Shown: piece by piece, positions 1 through 11,819 of the stretch
How the letters are laid out: each line of letters starts with the position of its first letter
Position numbering within the stretch: the stretch's first letter is position 1
Assembly (NCBI GenBank): GCA_022478985.1
Contig: JAKSZP010002675.1
Span: 124,001-188,000, forward strand
Direction: 5' to 3'
Length of the DNA: 64,000 nucleotides
Source: Massospora cicadina
Lineage: Eukaryota > Entomophthoromycota > Entomophthoromycetes > Entomophthorales > Entomophthoraceae
The notes under the pieces: generated by a model
What the model was told of the DNA's origin: nothing
Seen by the model: the letters and a program-made list of their open reading frames with translations, nothing else
Database searches by the model: none
Position numbers and translations under genes: made by a program

Positions 1-885
1 ATCACCATCAGTCCCTCATTGTTAGTGGCATGTTGGACAAGTTCCTGTGGGGCTTCCCTGTAGCTCCAGGTACTGAGGTTGGTAGCGCTAACACCCCTAG
101 GTTCATTTACCCAGCACTTCACCTTGGGGACCTCCTGTACCATCTTTTCCCCCAAGCCGCTTAGCTACTTTAATAATGAAAAGATTGGCAAAAGAGAACC
201 TTTATTATGAAGGAATACAAGGTATTTATACTAGCGACTGGTCAGTAATATGATGCCTGCTATCAACAAAAATTGGCATTTATTATCAGCAAACCAACCA
301 AATTCTAAGCATTCTACTGACAACCATTCCCTCAAAAATCTTCCCAATTTTACCCTGAGCGTTAGTTTCATTTATCCTCAAGATCAGTCTCCATAATCAT
401 ATATGAATTATTAAAATAAATTAATATTCAATTATCATTAGCATTAGTTGACGGTATTCATAATCCTAGGTGACAAAATCATTGTTGCTCACCCTTATAA
501 GAACACTCAGCATTCAAGACTGGTAATCTGATTATCCTCGGCTTAAGCCACCAGTTATTCTCAAGTAGACCAATTGATTGAATCATCCTTGGCATTAGTA
601 ACCCATGATCCTGCCCCTTGATGACAAATAAGTGTTTCATTATAATCTAGATTAATTATTGCATTGACTTCCTTGGCTTCATTCAATGGTGTCAATTTAC
701 AATTAACTTCAATCTATCAGGATTATCCCCAACACTTCAAGGCAGCTCAACTCACCCAAATGGGGACCACAAGTTGGTAACTATACTATTAATTATAATA
801 CTTTACTAGCTGATTAATTATCATTCACCTCGACTAATTGACACCCCTACATAGATATTATGGGTAAAATTCTCTAGTAAAAATC
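1..885. repeat. Direct repeat, copy 1 (left end cut by window)
   Basis: This block matches 1310-2530 along its whole length, with many substitutions. Shared landmarks are the runs around GGTAGCGCTRAC (position 81 versus 1406), 'cattccctcaaaaatcttcc' (326 versus 1964) and 'gactaattgacaccc' (832 versus 2468). The two copies are about 1.3 kb apart before the SINE in copy 2 is counted. No open frame longer than about 100 codons and no protein motif is visible. It may be an LTR pair of a gutted element or a plain tandem duplication. The left boundary lies outside the window. Confidence 0.6.
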
Positions 886-1309
886 TCGACATTTCTCCCA
901 CTTAACCACATGATATTCCTCAATCATGAATTCGCCTCTGCAGTGGGCAAAGATCACCTCAGCCCCTCTTTCTCTAAGAGGCGCCAGGACAAGACCAGTG
1001 ATTTTTGCCACCTTCTAACCATACCTCAACTATTTGAGAAACACATTAACAGTGCACTCCTGTAGGGATCACGATTAATGAAAATTTTACATCTGTTACA
1101 TCAGGAACTCTATTAATTTTCCAGGACAAACAATATGATGAATGATGGCCTTTTCTGTTTCACCTTCATAGGCTACCTTTCACTACAGTTCCACAGGCAA
1201 CCCACCAACCTAGAAGACCAAAAACTTCATCTTGGTGCAATTACCCTTTTGGGAGGCACACATCAAGCCTTACTCCTCTCTAAGTGACTTTCAGCTATGT
1301 AACTCCATC

Positions 1310-2530
1310 CTCATCAGGGTTAATCCCATTCATTCCCTCGTTGTTGGTGTCCAATTGGCCAAGTTCCCATGGGGCTTCCTCGTAGCTTCAGGTATTGTGA
1401 TTGGTAGCGCTGACCACCCCCAGGTGCATTTACCCAGCACCTCACCTTGGGGGATCTCCTGCACATCTTTTACCACCAAGCTGCTTATCTACTTCTATAA
1501 TAAAATATGGGCGAAAAGAGATTATACTATGAGGTAATTCAAGGTATTTAGACTCAGTTAACTTATTGGCAATCTAATATTCGCCTACCAACAATCATTA
1601 ACATCTATTCCTGGCAAATTAACCTAATCCTCAGCAGGGGGTGGAAGGTGAGTCAGTATGGCATATGGCTACCAACCTGAAGGTTGCAGTTTTGATTCCC
1701 GCCCTTCGCACAATGATTGGGGTGCCAGCCAAAGGAAGCTATTGGCGGTTAGTAGGTCTAATAACATGAAAACCTTACCCATGACGTAACCAGAAAAATT
1801 TGAGTCCAGATCTTGAGGTGGAAAAAACTTTCTTTGACAGAGTTGACCCTGTTCAGATTTCATTTTTTTTTCTTTCTTTCAATTCTTTCTTTTGGTAATG
1901 CCTGTCCCCTGGTTGGCTTGCCTCAGTTAAATAAAAACTAATCCTCAGCATTTTGCTGGCAAACATTCCCTCAAAAATTTTCCTGATTAAACGTGAATAT
2001 TAGTTTGATTCATTATTGGCATCATCACCAGAAATCATATATAAATTATTGATTCATTATTCTTTGAATATCCTTGGCATCAGTCACTATATATATAATC
2101 CTAAGCTTTGTAATTATTGTCACTTACCCTTATCAGAATCCTCAGCATTTTTAGGTTAGCAATCTTATTATTTTTGGCTTAAGTCACCAGTAAATTTTAA
2201 ATAGTCAAACTGATTGGATCATCCTTAGCATCAGTCATCAGTGATCCCAACCTCTGATGACAATTTGTGGCTCGCTGTAATATAGATTAATTATTAAAAT
2301 GACATCCTTGGCTTCAGTCACAGGTGTTTTTTTAAATAACATTAAGTCGCTTGGGGATTATCCCAACACTTTGAGATAGCTCAACCCACCCAAATTGAGG
2401 TGCACAAATTATTAACTATATCTTTAATTATAATATTAAATTAGGTGATTATTCGTCAATCACCCCTGACTAATTGACATCCCTAATGCAGATATGATAG
2501 GAGTAATTCATCTGGATAAAATCCCAACAG
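1310..2530. repeat. Direct repeat, copy 2, interrupted by SINE3
   Basis: Second copy of the repeat at 1-885, in the same orientation. It is longer because a 301-bp SINE with 13-bp target duplications is inserted at 1637-1937. After removing the SINE the two copies align to about 885/2530, where similarity fades. The 100-codon frame at 1232-1537 lies mostly in this non-coding repeat and is not considered a gene. Confidence 0.6.
1637..1937 (+). mobile_element. SINE3: tRNA-headed SINE with LINE-type 3' tail
   Basis: The insertion is bounded by a perfect 13-bp target duplication ctaatcctcagca (1624-1636 and 1938-1950). The first ~70 bases are tRNA-like: they end in a B-box-like stretch (cagttttgattccc) after 'gaaggttg', the usual arrangement of an anticodon arm followed by a T arm. 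The middle is non-coding with a CT-rich stretch near 1865-1890. The end, 'ccctggttggcttgcctcag' followed by ttaaataaaaa, matches the 3' ends of the LINE at 30319-35568 and the half-LINE at 44267-46164. Size, tRNA head, LINE-like tail and long duplications together define a SINE. The copy is unique in this window apart from a possible tail remnant near 5330. Confidence 0.8.
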
Positions 2531-2849
2531 TACTATCAGCTAAATTAATTTCAAGCTCTTTAATTGATTCAGGACATTGCCCAATTTTCACTTAGAATAG
2601 CATTTTCTTACCAATCTCTCAGTTGGTTGTCTTCTATACCTTGAATAAAAGTTACTTAATCTATTTGATTATTATATATCTTTGGTTGTCCTCATGGGTT
2701 ACCACCTCATGTGAGTTTTCTTGAACTTTTTTGTATGTTATGATGGTGTTGTCACCTTACTGGGTGCCTTTACGTTGATTCTATTGAGAGTATTTTCTTT
2801 TAGATTTAGAAGTAATATTCTTACACCCTCCCTCTAATGGGTTTGACGC
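2531..2849. other. AT-rich spacer without recognisable feature
   Basis: I see no coding motif, repeat or RNA here. It could hold the eroded internal region of the chromovirus whose integrase begins next, but no protein similarity is readable. Confidence 0.4.
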
Positions 2850-3480
2850 AGTATAAATTGATGTGAATTGGTTCACCAAGTTTTCAGCATTCATTCCCTA
2901 TCATTTGAAGATTTTTCTACTATGATACTTCCAGACTTTTTGTTACTCATGTATCTGCTATGTTTAGTCAACCATTAAAAGTAGTGAATGATTGTGGTCC
3001 TCAATTTACAGCCCAATTCTGTAATGTTCTGTCAGTCATTCCTAAGATAATGCTATGTCGTTATACCACTTATCATGCATAATCTGATGGGCAGATGGAA
3101 AGGCTTAATTAGATCCTGGATCAGTATCTTCGCTGCTATGCTTCTGCTACCTAAAATTCTTGGGATGCTGGTCTACATTGGCGCATTTCGCTTACAACAT
3201 TGCAACTCATTCTTTCATAGGATTCTCCCCATATATAGTTATTCTAAGGTATAATCCCTTCCTTAAAGTTGACTCCCACTTTTTCTCAGAAGTGCCCAAA
3301 ACTAAGTTATACCTACCGCAGATCCCTAATAACCAAAACCTGCGTTACAAATGTTTATCAAAGGCCATTAATGACCACAAACGTCTTACAAATCACAAAC
3401 GGCTTCCCACTAACGAGTTTAAGGAAGGCTCCTTGATTATAATAAATATGCTAATTCTATAATCTAAGTTCCCTATAAGA
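2850..3480 (+). pseudogene. Element A: chromovirus integrase remnant
   Basis: Read across frames, this matches the Ty3/gypsy integrase core. Blocks in order are WFTKFSAFIP, then NDCGPQFTAQF (usual form SDRGPQFTSKFW), then a block reading TTYHA-stop-SDGQMERLN (usual AYHPQTDGQTERLN, containing the catalytic Glu), then QYLRCYASAT and the trailing HFAYNIATHSF...GFSPY. The distal part (3160-3462) continues into the GDxV/C-terminal domain. Stop codons and frameshifts inside the core show it is dead. No reverse transcriptase of this element remains upstream. The block order and the chromodomain downstream place it in the chromovirus branch, the same family as element F at 47.4-55.6 kb. Confidence 0.8.
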
Positions 3481-3619
3481 AACTTGCACGCAAATTTTTA
3501 GATCCCCATTATGAGAAAAATTTTGTAAATGGGGCTTTCAATATGAAGCTACTTTCTCTTTGGAAGCAGCATAACAATTTCAAGCTTCTCAGTTTTCCTC
3601 TATTAAGGCTGAAAAGACT

Positions 3620-3835
3620 TCCACCACTAAATTAGTATTGTGGAGACTCCCAGGAGGCCGAGGCCAAGAATCCTGGCTTCTGGAAGATCTCTTTACTCAG
3701 TTCAGTATCTTGTTGCATGGAAGGATTTCTCCATATGGGAATAGTTGGGCGAGCTCCAAGGATTGTAACAGCTTCAAGAAGTTGATGGAAGCTTTCACAA
3801 ATTCCACCCAAGGCCCTCCATTCCCCTATAAGGTT
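3620..3835 (+). pseudogene. Element A: chromodomain remnant
   Basis: The translation contains SVQYLVAWKDFSIWE, then SWASSKDCNSFKKLMEAFTN after a frameshift. This fits the chromodomain pattern YLVKWKGY...E.SWEP..NL..A.ELVEEFH found at the C-terminus of chromovirus integrases. Such domains bind modified histone H3 and guide integration into heterochromatin (family knowledge). It directly follows the integrase remnant at 2850-3480 and precedes a polypurine tract, as expected for element A. It is broken by one frameshift. Confidence 0.75.
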
Positions 3836-3920
3836 ACAGCAAACCTCACTATCAACCTGTCCAAAGTTTACAAGAATTACGCACTTGCACATGTTCCTGG
3901 TGGAGGAGCATCTCTTGTTT

Positions 3921-4110
3921 AGAAAGAGAAAAAATAATTTAAGTACTAGGGATCAACCACTATGCATATACATGAAGAAGCACCCTTTAGTATAAATAAG
4001 GGCACAAGAAAGCAGCTGTGACTCTTAAAAACAAAGGCATCTTAGCTCATATACAGGATGAATAATGGTTCACAGCCTATCTGCTTAAGATTTCCCTCTC
4101 TTCTAGTCAT
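3921..4110 (+). repeat. Element A: polypurine tract and start of 3' LTR
   Basis: Positions 3921-3934 (agaaagagaaaaaa) form a polypurine tract just after the chromodomain. The sequence from about 3938 (tttaagtactaggg) aligns with the 3' LTR start of element F at 53511 (tgtaagtccaggg), including GCAT near +27. It then aligns with the F module containing AAATAAAAAGGG and GCAGCTGT (A: 'ataaataagggcacaagaaa' then gcagctgt; F: 54423-54460). The initial TG has become TT. I cannot follow the LTR reliably past about 4110. Confidence 0.55.
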
Positions 4111-6277
4111 CCCTACTACCTTTAGGTTACCATACTACACAGTATCATGTTCATCAGAAAAGAGTTTAAAGTCCTAAGGTGTGTAAATCAATTTAAACAC
4201 AAAAAAGTCAAGGAGATCAAATTATAGTTTTGTGAAAACCTCCAAGCCTCACCACTAAACTGATGGCATTACATGCTCATCTCCCGTAGTTTCAAGAATC
4301 TTAAAACTATAAAATTCAAACTGGATTTAGCCTTACCATCCCTGTCTGTGGGTGTTCTTTGTCAGCTCTTATGGATAGATTACCACCATCCGTCAAGCTA
4401 TGACCAAAAAGTAAAACTACTTTATATAATTTTTATATGAAGCAATATGAACGAGATTTCTTAACTTGCTTACTTGTATCATATCTATTAATAATATTAC
4501 ATAGTGTGCAGATCTATTGAGATCTTTCTATGTTAAAATAATTATCATAATGAAGACCCTTTTATTCCTCATAGATTTATAAGCTAGCAGACCTCAACCG
4601 TTTCTGCTTTATGCTTATTTGCCTTTTATTACCCTATAAAACCTTTAATTTTCTATAGTTTTGATTTATTTAGTTCGCGCTTATTCTTTTCAGCCATGTT
4701 CCATGGTCTTTGGAATGAATGGGCCATAGTGGCGCTTATTACTACGCTGCTACCCTCTGCTCTTGAATGGGAGTACCTCTATAAGACATAAACTTTGCTT
4801 TTCCTCAATACTTGCTGCCATAGAGCACCGCAACCTTACCTTATTGTCAATGTGTAATTTCATCACCTCTCACCAATTTCCAAATGATGGTTTACCAGGT
4901 TTTATCTCTCATTGAATAAGGTTTCTTCACAGTACAGACCGTGACCTTGGGTTACAACTCTGAATCCTCAGCTGCTCCAGCCACCTCCACTTAGCTCATT
5001 CTGGGAGTACTGAATTTGACTGTTGTTAATCTCCAAACTAGTGTTATTATTAACAATAATAGCTTTAAATTTTTCTGTTTGTCTATAACAACGTAGACTG
5101 TTGTCAACTTAGTTTAACTCATCCATATTTGCAGACCAAATTTTGGATCTATCAGCTGGTTCCATGATACATTTTTCCTATATGTTAATTGTCATGTAGT
5201 AAAAAGTTACTCAAAGTTACCCAGGAACTAACTTTATAAAGATCAAATCTAATGTTGACATCCTTCCTTTTATTCTTTTTAAAAAACCTCATTGGAGTAT
5301 GCGCATATTATTTTAGTTTTTCAAAATTAGTCACAGGCCCTGGTTGGCTTACCTCAAATAAATACAAAATATGTTACAGACCTGTAAAATTTGATTATCC
5401 TACTAAATATACATATGTTTTCTGAAAAGAATTAATCTTTACTTTATTCCTTTATACTATATCAATTTTAAATAAAGCATATTAACCCATGCAAAAATTA
5501 TTTTCAACTAAATTTTGGCTATCATATGAAACATAGTCAACATAGATATAAGATAAAGCATAGTGGGGCGCAGAAATTAATTATTTAAGGATAATTAATT
5601 ATTATAATACAAAAACACTTAATATATAAGTATTAATGTTTAAGATTGGTAAAAAAATAACCGTACAAAATAAAACTTTAGCATGCATATATGATAGTAA
5701 AGTATCAAAACAATTTTTACTAAATTAAACTCTCTAACTTAATACCTTATATAAAAATAGATTTACTTATATGGTGACTTAAATTTGTAAAAAAAGAAAG
5801 AGAGTGTTTTATAATCAATTAAATATTTATGATAAAACTTATATAAATTAATATAATTATATACCTATTAAATCAAATTAGCTACAGAGTAATTCAATAA
5901 ACTTCTATTCTTATTGCTAAACAATTAAGTAAGGGTAAACCTACCTTTAGATAAAAATATTAGAACAAATAGATTTCATTATTGTAATACTGACAACTTT
6001 TTTTACAAGTTAATGTTAGATATAAAAAGTTACAAATTAGAATTTTTAAACTAACCTATGAGGCATGCCAGTTATCATGAGAGCCACCATCCAATCTCTA
6101 ATTTTATTAATGGAATTTTAGGAAAAAAATGTTAAACTTGAGATTTACAACCAGATCAACTAGGTTTTACTTCCAAGGACGTTTAACATCTAAAACTTTC
6201 AACCATCAATCTTATAAAATTATTACTAAAACAAAAACTTAAGATAAATTATAATCCATTCCTCAAATACTATGTAA
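4111..6277. other. AT-rich non-coding stretch
   Basis: No open frame above 60 codons and no recognisable protein motif is present. The first part may be the eroded remainder of the element A LTR. A short LINE/SINE tail remnant lies near 5330. Runs of A and T dominate 5560-6240. I see no RNA gene. Confidence 0.5.
5328..5362 (+). repeat. Retroposon 3' tail remnant
   Basis: The run 'ccctggttggcttacctc' followed by aaataaata is nearly the same as the 3' end of SINE3 (1903-1936) and resembles the LINE tails. Only about 35 bases are recognisable, so this is either a strongly 5'-truncated copy or an eroded one. No target duplication was found. Confidence 0.45.
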
Positions 6278-6282
6278 CTCCT

Positions 6283-7387
6283 TGTCAGATTCTGATGGTT
6301 GATGCAAAAATAAACCCTTCCTCGACCATCAGATTAGGATGATTATTCTCCCAATACTTGAGCTAATTTTTAAATCACAACTTAAAGCCTATTGCAACGA
6401 CACAGCTCAGGATGACTATATCAATGTCAATTCAATCTGAATATTACATCAAAAAGCTTGGGCTGAATACACTCGCAGATTCAGGCTGATTGTTGCTGCA
6501 CCAAAGCTCATCAATTAGTCCCAACCAATCTGGACCAATACTAATAACTATCATAAGAAATTATTTGGGGATCAACCCAAAGATAACGTCTACTAATCCC
6601 AGGATAGATAGACATTAAAATATAATCAATTTCCCGCCCTAGGGTGAAACTCTTATGTTGATCTTCACAATCAGCATGATAGCACTTGCATATGGACCAC
6701 CCAAATGGGAGTACCTAGTGCTATCAAGAGAGTCCAGCTGACATCTCAAATAGTGGTGCGTCATTTAAACCAATTGATGCAAAAATTTCACAGAATATGT
6801 ATTTTGTCAGCAGTATGATGAAACTCATATCAAGATGCCCCTAAGCTAATTTTAAATGTTCTTATTGCTATTTTTTCCCTGCTTTCCTCCTGATTTGAGA
6901 GTATTTTGCCACTAATAAACCAGGCTGTAGGTCTCAGTCATATCAGTTCAAGGGCTGAACTGAGGTGGTAAATAATCTGTTGAAATTGCATGCTCAAATA
7001 TGGCCAGGAGATGCCCTTGAAGTATAAATACTGGTTCTTTGCCTAATGAATAATTATCAAATAGATATCATCTTAATAAAGATATATTTTATTTTATCTT
7101 TCCTGGTTTTTATCAGAATAATTTCTTTGGAGAAGTGTCAACAAGCTGGAAGCTCTAAATCCACAGCTTGTACTTTTTTCTTCATTGGAAGAAGTTTCCA
7201 ATTACATAAGGAAAGTTATGCTTGAAATTGACCAGAAGAGTTGGGTCTATTTGAATACTCCTAGTGAGTTTCCAAATGGTTCAAATATCATAAGTCACTG
7301 GCAAGATTGAGGATCATTTGGCCAAACTTTGTCCCAATTAAGCATGCAGAATTTAATTATCAAGTGAGAAAGCCCTGTAAATTAACA
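6283..7387 (+). repeat. Element C 5' LTR
   Basis: This is 1105 bp long, starting tgtcagattc and ending ttaaca. It aligns throughout with 21905-22705 joined to 28612-28929. A TATA-like box (tataaata, 7023-7030) lies in the shared 'ggccaggagatgcc' context, so transcription probably starts shortly after it. The sequence 'gtgtcaacaagctggaag' near 7135 is conserved in the other LTR. The two LTRs differ at many positions, indicating an old insertion. Confidence 0.85.
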
Positions 7388-7389
7388 AC

Positions 7390-7403
7390 TGGTGCTCACT
7401 CAA
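7390..7403 (+). promoter_or_regulatory. Element C primer-binding site
   Basis: Two bases after the 5' LTR the sequence TGGTGCTCACTC begins with the TGG expected opposite a tRNA 3' CCA. The same core occurs at the matching place in element G (TGGTGCTCACT, minus strand, 62565-62575) and almost identically in E (TGGTGCACAC). This supports a real minus-strand primer site. I did not identify the tRNA. Confidence 0.65.
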
Positions 7404-7499
7404 AATCAGTGACACTCTCTGATATGGATTTCACATAACCAGTTAATGGCATATTCAGCCAGATTTGAAAGTGACAATGAGATGAGAAACTAGCAACAA

Positions 7500-9860
7500 G
7501 GAAATCTCATATTATTTTAATACCAGCCACCAAGTCTCAGAAGTGGGTAACTCCTACTCTCTGGATCTTATCACATTGGAGGGAGCTCATGTAGATACAA
7601 TAAGCCCAATTAACCTTACATTTGAAAGCGTAAAAGCTTTTTCTGAAAACTCTATATCATGGTTTTAGGAGCGGTACTTCACAAATTGATCCCTCCTATG
7701 GCCTGTTCTATTATCTTAAGGACCAGGCGCTCAAGATGGAGATATACATGAAGTACCACGATGCAACCATATCATCTCTTGCCAGATGTCTCACAGACAG
7801 TCAAGCAACTAACTAATTCCTGGTTAACTTTGCTCAGCCCTCAAATAAGCATACCTAGCAAATCCTTACTAGACAAAATCTGGAACTCGTGGAAATTTAC
7901 CATGTGCAAGAGTAGGAACAATATTCCCAAAATGCTCTAATGGAAAAACTAAATTACAGTTTTACTGAAGTCTGAAAAGCAATTGTAGATAACACGGGAC
8001 TTGCCAATTAAGTTTATGAGATATTAAACACCCTTGAGGAGCTTCTAAATGAAGGAGTCCCAAAGATAGCAGCAATGTTCTTGCTCACCATGGCTATCGC
8101 ACAGATGGTACAACGCATGAATACCCACTGTCAAAAACCAGAAACTCATTCTGATTTCCTATTATCTCAGTCAGAATGAATCACCATACATGCCACTTCA
8201 GGCCAAAGAAATCACCTGGAGTTAAATGCAAAGCACAATGACTTTGAGAATTATGTTTTGGCCAAGCTGGATACTATAAACAAAAACATTAAAGACCTTG
8301 CAGAAAAACCATCCGTCCCAAATAGGGATGAGTAGTATGCTCAGATCAAAGAGAGATTTTTAAGAAATTTGGACTGTTATGTCAGGATTGCAGGCCAGAA
8401 ATACTGAAATTATTCAAGAGAATTGGGAACTCAGAATGCAATTATCAACTGAAAATTCCCAAGTAGACAGTATGGTCAAAGATATTAAAAGCATAACGTC
8501 CAATTAAGCTTTATTCAAAGAGTAGTATGACAACCTTAAAAAGAATTCAAATTTCTTAAAAAACAAAGCTGCCAGTGCTCACTCAGCCTTGACAAAAAAG
8601 AAATAGGAAAGAGCTCTGCTCATTCGGCCAAAAAAAACAGTTTAAAACAATTAAGGACCAAATTTAAAGCATCAGAATCTAGTAGTTTGGAGCAATATCA
8701 TATAATTGGATCATCAGAAATTGACACCAATGCAGAAACTTCTATTTTGGACATCCCTTCTATGTCTAGAGTTTTGGAATCAATCCCAACTCCAGATACT
8801 TTCCCACGGGAAAGAGGGCCAATTCTAAATGATGATACACAAAGACGTTCAAAAAGAGGTACAGCCTCTATGCCTGAAACAGGGAGAGATGACTTCAAAC
8901 AACAATTTTACCAAAGTATGATAAGGATGGGAACATTCACTCTTTCCTAAAGCTTTTTAGGAAAGCAATGCAGGGAGCGTCAGACCATGAAAAATGATCA
9001 GCACTGATCAACTTACTTGATGCCCATAGCTGTAACTTCATTATGATACATTTGAGCAATGATTGGTCCCATATGGATGCCAAAATTGCAGTGACAAAAC
9101 AGTTTGGAGGGCCTAGGAAATTAGAAGCCCAAAAGAGAGCTTCTTAACAATGAATTCAAGCAAGATGAGACTATTAATGAATTTGCGGTCAGATTTTTTC
9201 CATGAGGCACAAGTTCTGCTTGGGTGCAACGCAATAAATAAGTTTGACGCAAAGATTGCAATGGAACACGCAGTTATGCCCTTCTGTGAACTGCACAATG
9301 TCATTATACCTGCATTCAATTAAGCATGGAAACCCAAGAGCTTACCAATAGCTTGAGAAGCTGTTCTTATAATTTTGATACCTTTAATCAGGCCAAGGAT
9401 CAGCAAAAATTCCGAGCTTCAGTCCAAAAAGCAACACTATATTTGACTAGGGTAAAGTTTCCAAACTAAAAACCAAAGATATTTAGAAAAAGCAGCAAAC
9501 AGGGCCAATTACATGCCACCACTGCGGTCAAAAGGGGCATTTTGCTAGCCAATGCTACAGATGGTCTGACATAAAGTCTGGGGTCAACGTTGCTCTAGAA
9601 ATTAACAGTGACAGCGAGGCGGGAAAAGAGCAGTTGGAGTAGAAGCAGAATGCTCTAACTCCACCAATGTTCAAACCATTCCAGCTGATCCTGGAGAGCT
9701 CTTTAGGGCTGAAGATGTCGCTAAAGAAAATTTCCACCATATTGTGGCTAATGATGTCATGATGTTCACTACTCAGGCCACAGAAAAAGCAACTAAACCC
9801 TTAAAACTACCAAAGAAGCCCAAGCAGAGAATACTAAAACCTTACGCAAAATAGATTAGT
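7500..9860 (+). pseudogene. Element C gag (capsid and zinc knuckle), broken
   Basis: Gag packages the element RNA. The reading is split among frames. A clear stretch is 8687-8950 (87 codons, including STPDTFPRERGP-like text) before the capsid. The capsid-like part at 9030-9330 (FKQDETINEFAVRF ... CELHNVI) matches element E Gag (VTLIAFAERF ... YRELHNVL). A CCHC zinc knuckle CHHCGQKGHFASQC is intact at 9514-9555 and would bind nucleic acid. Stops are frequent in the N-terminal half. Neighbours are the 5' LTR upstream and protease downstream, the usual order. Confidence 0.7.
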
Positions 9861-10029
9861 TTAGGGTTTAGACCTCCAACCCAGATGTTCAACAAACCTA
9901 TCTTCACTTAACAACATACAAGTAGCCATTCCCATGAAGACCTTAGCAGATAACTTCCCAGATAATTGCTCAAGTCTGAAATTACACATGGAATCAGGCA
10001 GCAGTCACAGTACACACAAATAAATACCT

Positions 10030-11031
10030 CTAAAATCTACTCTAAATGTACTTATGTGGATATAGCAGTAAACAAGGTGTGAGTTCAGGCCATCATTGAT
10101 AGTGGTGCTCCTATCAATATAGTCAACACAAAGTTGGATAATGAGCTTAAAATTGCTCCTGAGGTTGCCACTGTCAAGAATATGGTACAGCTGGAGCGCA
10201 TACAACTAAATCACTGGGCGAATACAGTACTATAACTCTCAGATTTGGATCTATTGTAGTGACAGCATCTGCTATAGCGTTGCTAAATACAGACTATTAT
10301 ATCCTAAAAGGGACTGAATTTCTAAAGAGATATGGAGTTGTTACCAATCATAAGGATGATACTATTACCATTCTTGGCCAGGCTATTCCACGTTACTAAA
10401 ACCAGGATAGGGAAGTCGAGAAAAAGAAACCTAGCATATTCATAAATCTGGCCTACAAAGATGGAGTAGTCCCAATTGAGTATGTCAAAGCGTGGTCAAA
10501 GATAAAAGCACTACCCACTCAGAACAATGAGTCAAAGGGAATTTCACTTTGGTCAAATCAGCATATTATTATACCCTCTGGAGATCAAGTAATCGTCCCA
10601 ACTGGAATAACAATTAATATCCTGAAAGGACTTTATGGTGAAGTATATTCAACTATAGTCTAAATCTTAACTTGAACCAAGCATTGCCCTTGGTATTATC
10701 ATTCCTGGCCATGTAAAAATACACATCTTATGTGCAAAACTGCAAAATCAGCCCATCACATCAAGCGACATCAAATAATTGAATTTCTGCATCTGTTCCC
10801 TACCTCAGAAGTTCACACATTCCATGAGTTTGGAACTTTTGTCAAATTAGGGCTCCACTTAAGGACCTACTCAGCATAAATAATGTCATTCCTATGGCCA
10901 ATTTAAGCAACCTGACCAACTTTAAGAAAAGCCAAGCTCAGGAGTTATTCTCTAATTTTTAGGAAATATTCGCACAAGATGATTTTAACCTGGGATGCAC
11001 TAAGTGTGTCACCCACAATATTGATACCAGA
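10030..11031 (+). pseudogene. Element C protease and start of reverse transcriptase
   Basis: The translation CTYVDIAVNKV...VQAIIDSGAPINIVNTKL has the retropepsin active-site form D-S-G and matches element E (RVRAIIDTGAPVNIFSTKL). After about 450 bases of linker (usual in this lineage before reverse transcriptase) the frame reads FAQDDFNLGCTKCVTHNIDT. This corresponds to the 'LG...HxIDT' motif that precedes the gypsy reverse transcriptase palm. Element D interrupts pol exactly here at 11031. The region has several stop codons. Confidence 0.7.
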
Positions 11032-11485
11032 TGTTGGGATTCCCATCCAAACGTTCAATTTGGATATGTTATATAATGGAAATTGATCCCAAAATGACAA
11101 TAAACCCAAACTTTGGTTGGGGTACAAACCAGAGCTATAAGAAATCTCAATCAGATCAACTGAGTTAATTGGGGTTTGTATCAAATCCCCAATTTTTTTA
11201 TCTATTTAGATCTAGGCTTGGGAAGCTTAGATTTTGGCTTATTAACCTCCCCAATTATACTTAAAAAGCAATTATTGAGTATTAAACTTTATACTTTTTC
11301 CCCTTTTCACAATTTTAAGTAAAAATCATATTTAAATTGGAAGTTACCAAAAAGACTTGATATTTGTATTAAGACTCTACAACTAGGAGAAGTAATCCAG
11401 ATAAGAATCCAGCACCCTCAAGCTTTGGGTCACTGGCCAAACAAAAATCAACATAGGATCCGTGGCACCATCCCAGGACCCAGCA
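11032..11485 (+). repeat. Element D 5' LTR
   Basis: It begins tgttgggattcccatcc and aligns with the 3' LTR at 18611 (tgtcaaaatttccatcc). Long shared runs include 'atctatttagatctaggctt' and 'aagctttgggtcactggcca'. The right end is placed near 11485 where similarity stops. 'actggttctccctgcc' follows and may be the primer site (TGG at 11490), but this is uncertain. The start TGTTGGG-TTCCC also resembles the solo LTR at 16671. Confidence 0.75.
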
Positions 11486-11819
11486 AAACTGGTTCTCCCT
11501 GCCAGGTTACACTCTTAGTTCGCAGTGAAAATTATTATAATAATAAAAATCAAAAATGGACAACAATGATTCTTTTTTAAAAACTCCTCAGATCGTAAAA
11601 CATCCTGACTCAGCGACTGGGCAATCAACGTGCATGTCAGCAATACTATAACTAACTGTGATACCTTCTTCCCTCCTTCTATGGAGGTGACCCTATATGA
11701 TCCATCCATCAAACAATATAGCTTACATCTCTTTAACTTTTCTGAAGCTCTCCAGCTCCTCTTATCTTGAGGCTTTCATCCCTGGGGGCTGAGCTAATAG
11801 AAGGAGAGCTCTCACCACG

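Noticed and set aside
1232..1537. 101-codon open frame as a small gene
   Set aside because: It runs through the second copy of a non-coding repeat and has no motif; the homologous first copy does not keep the frame.
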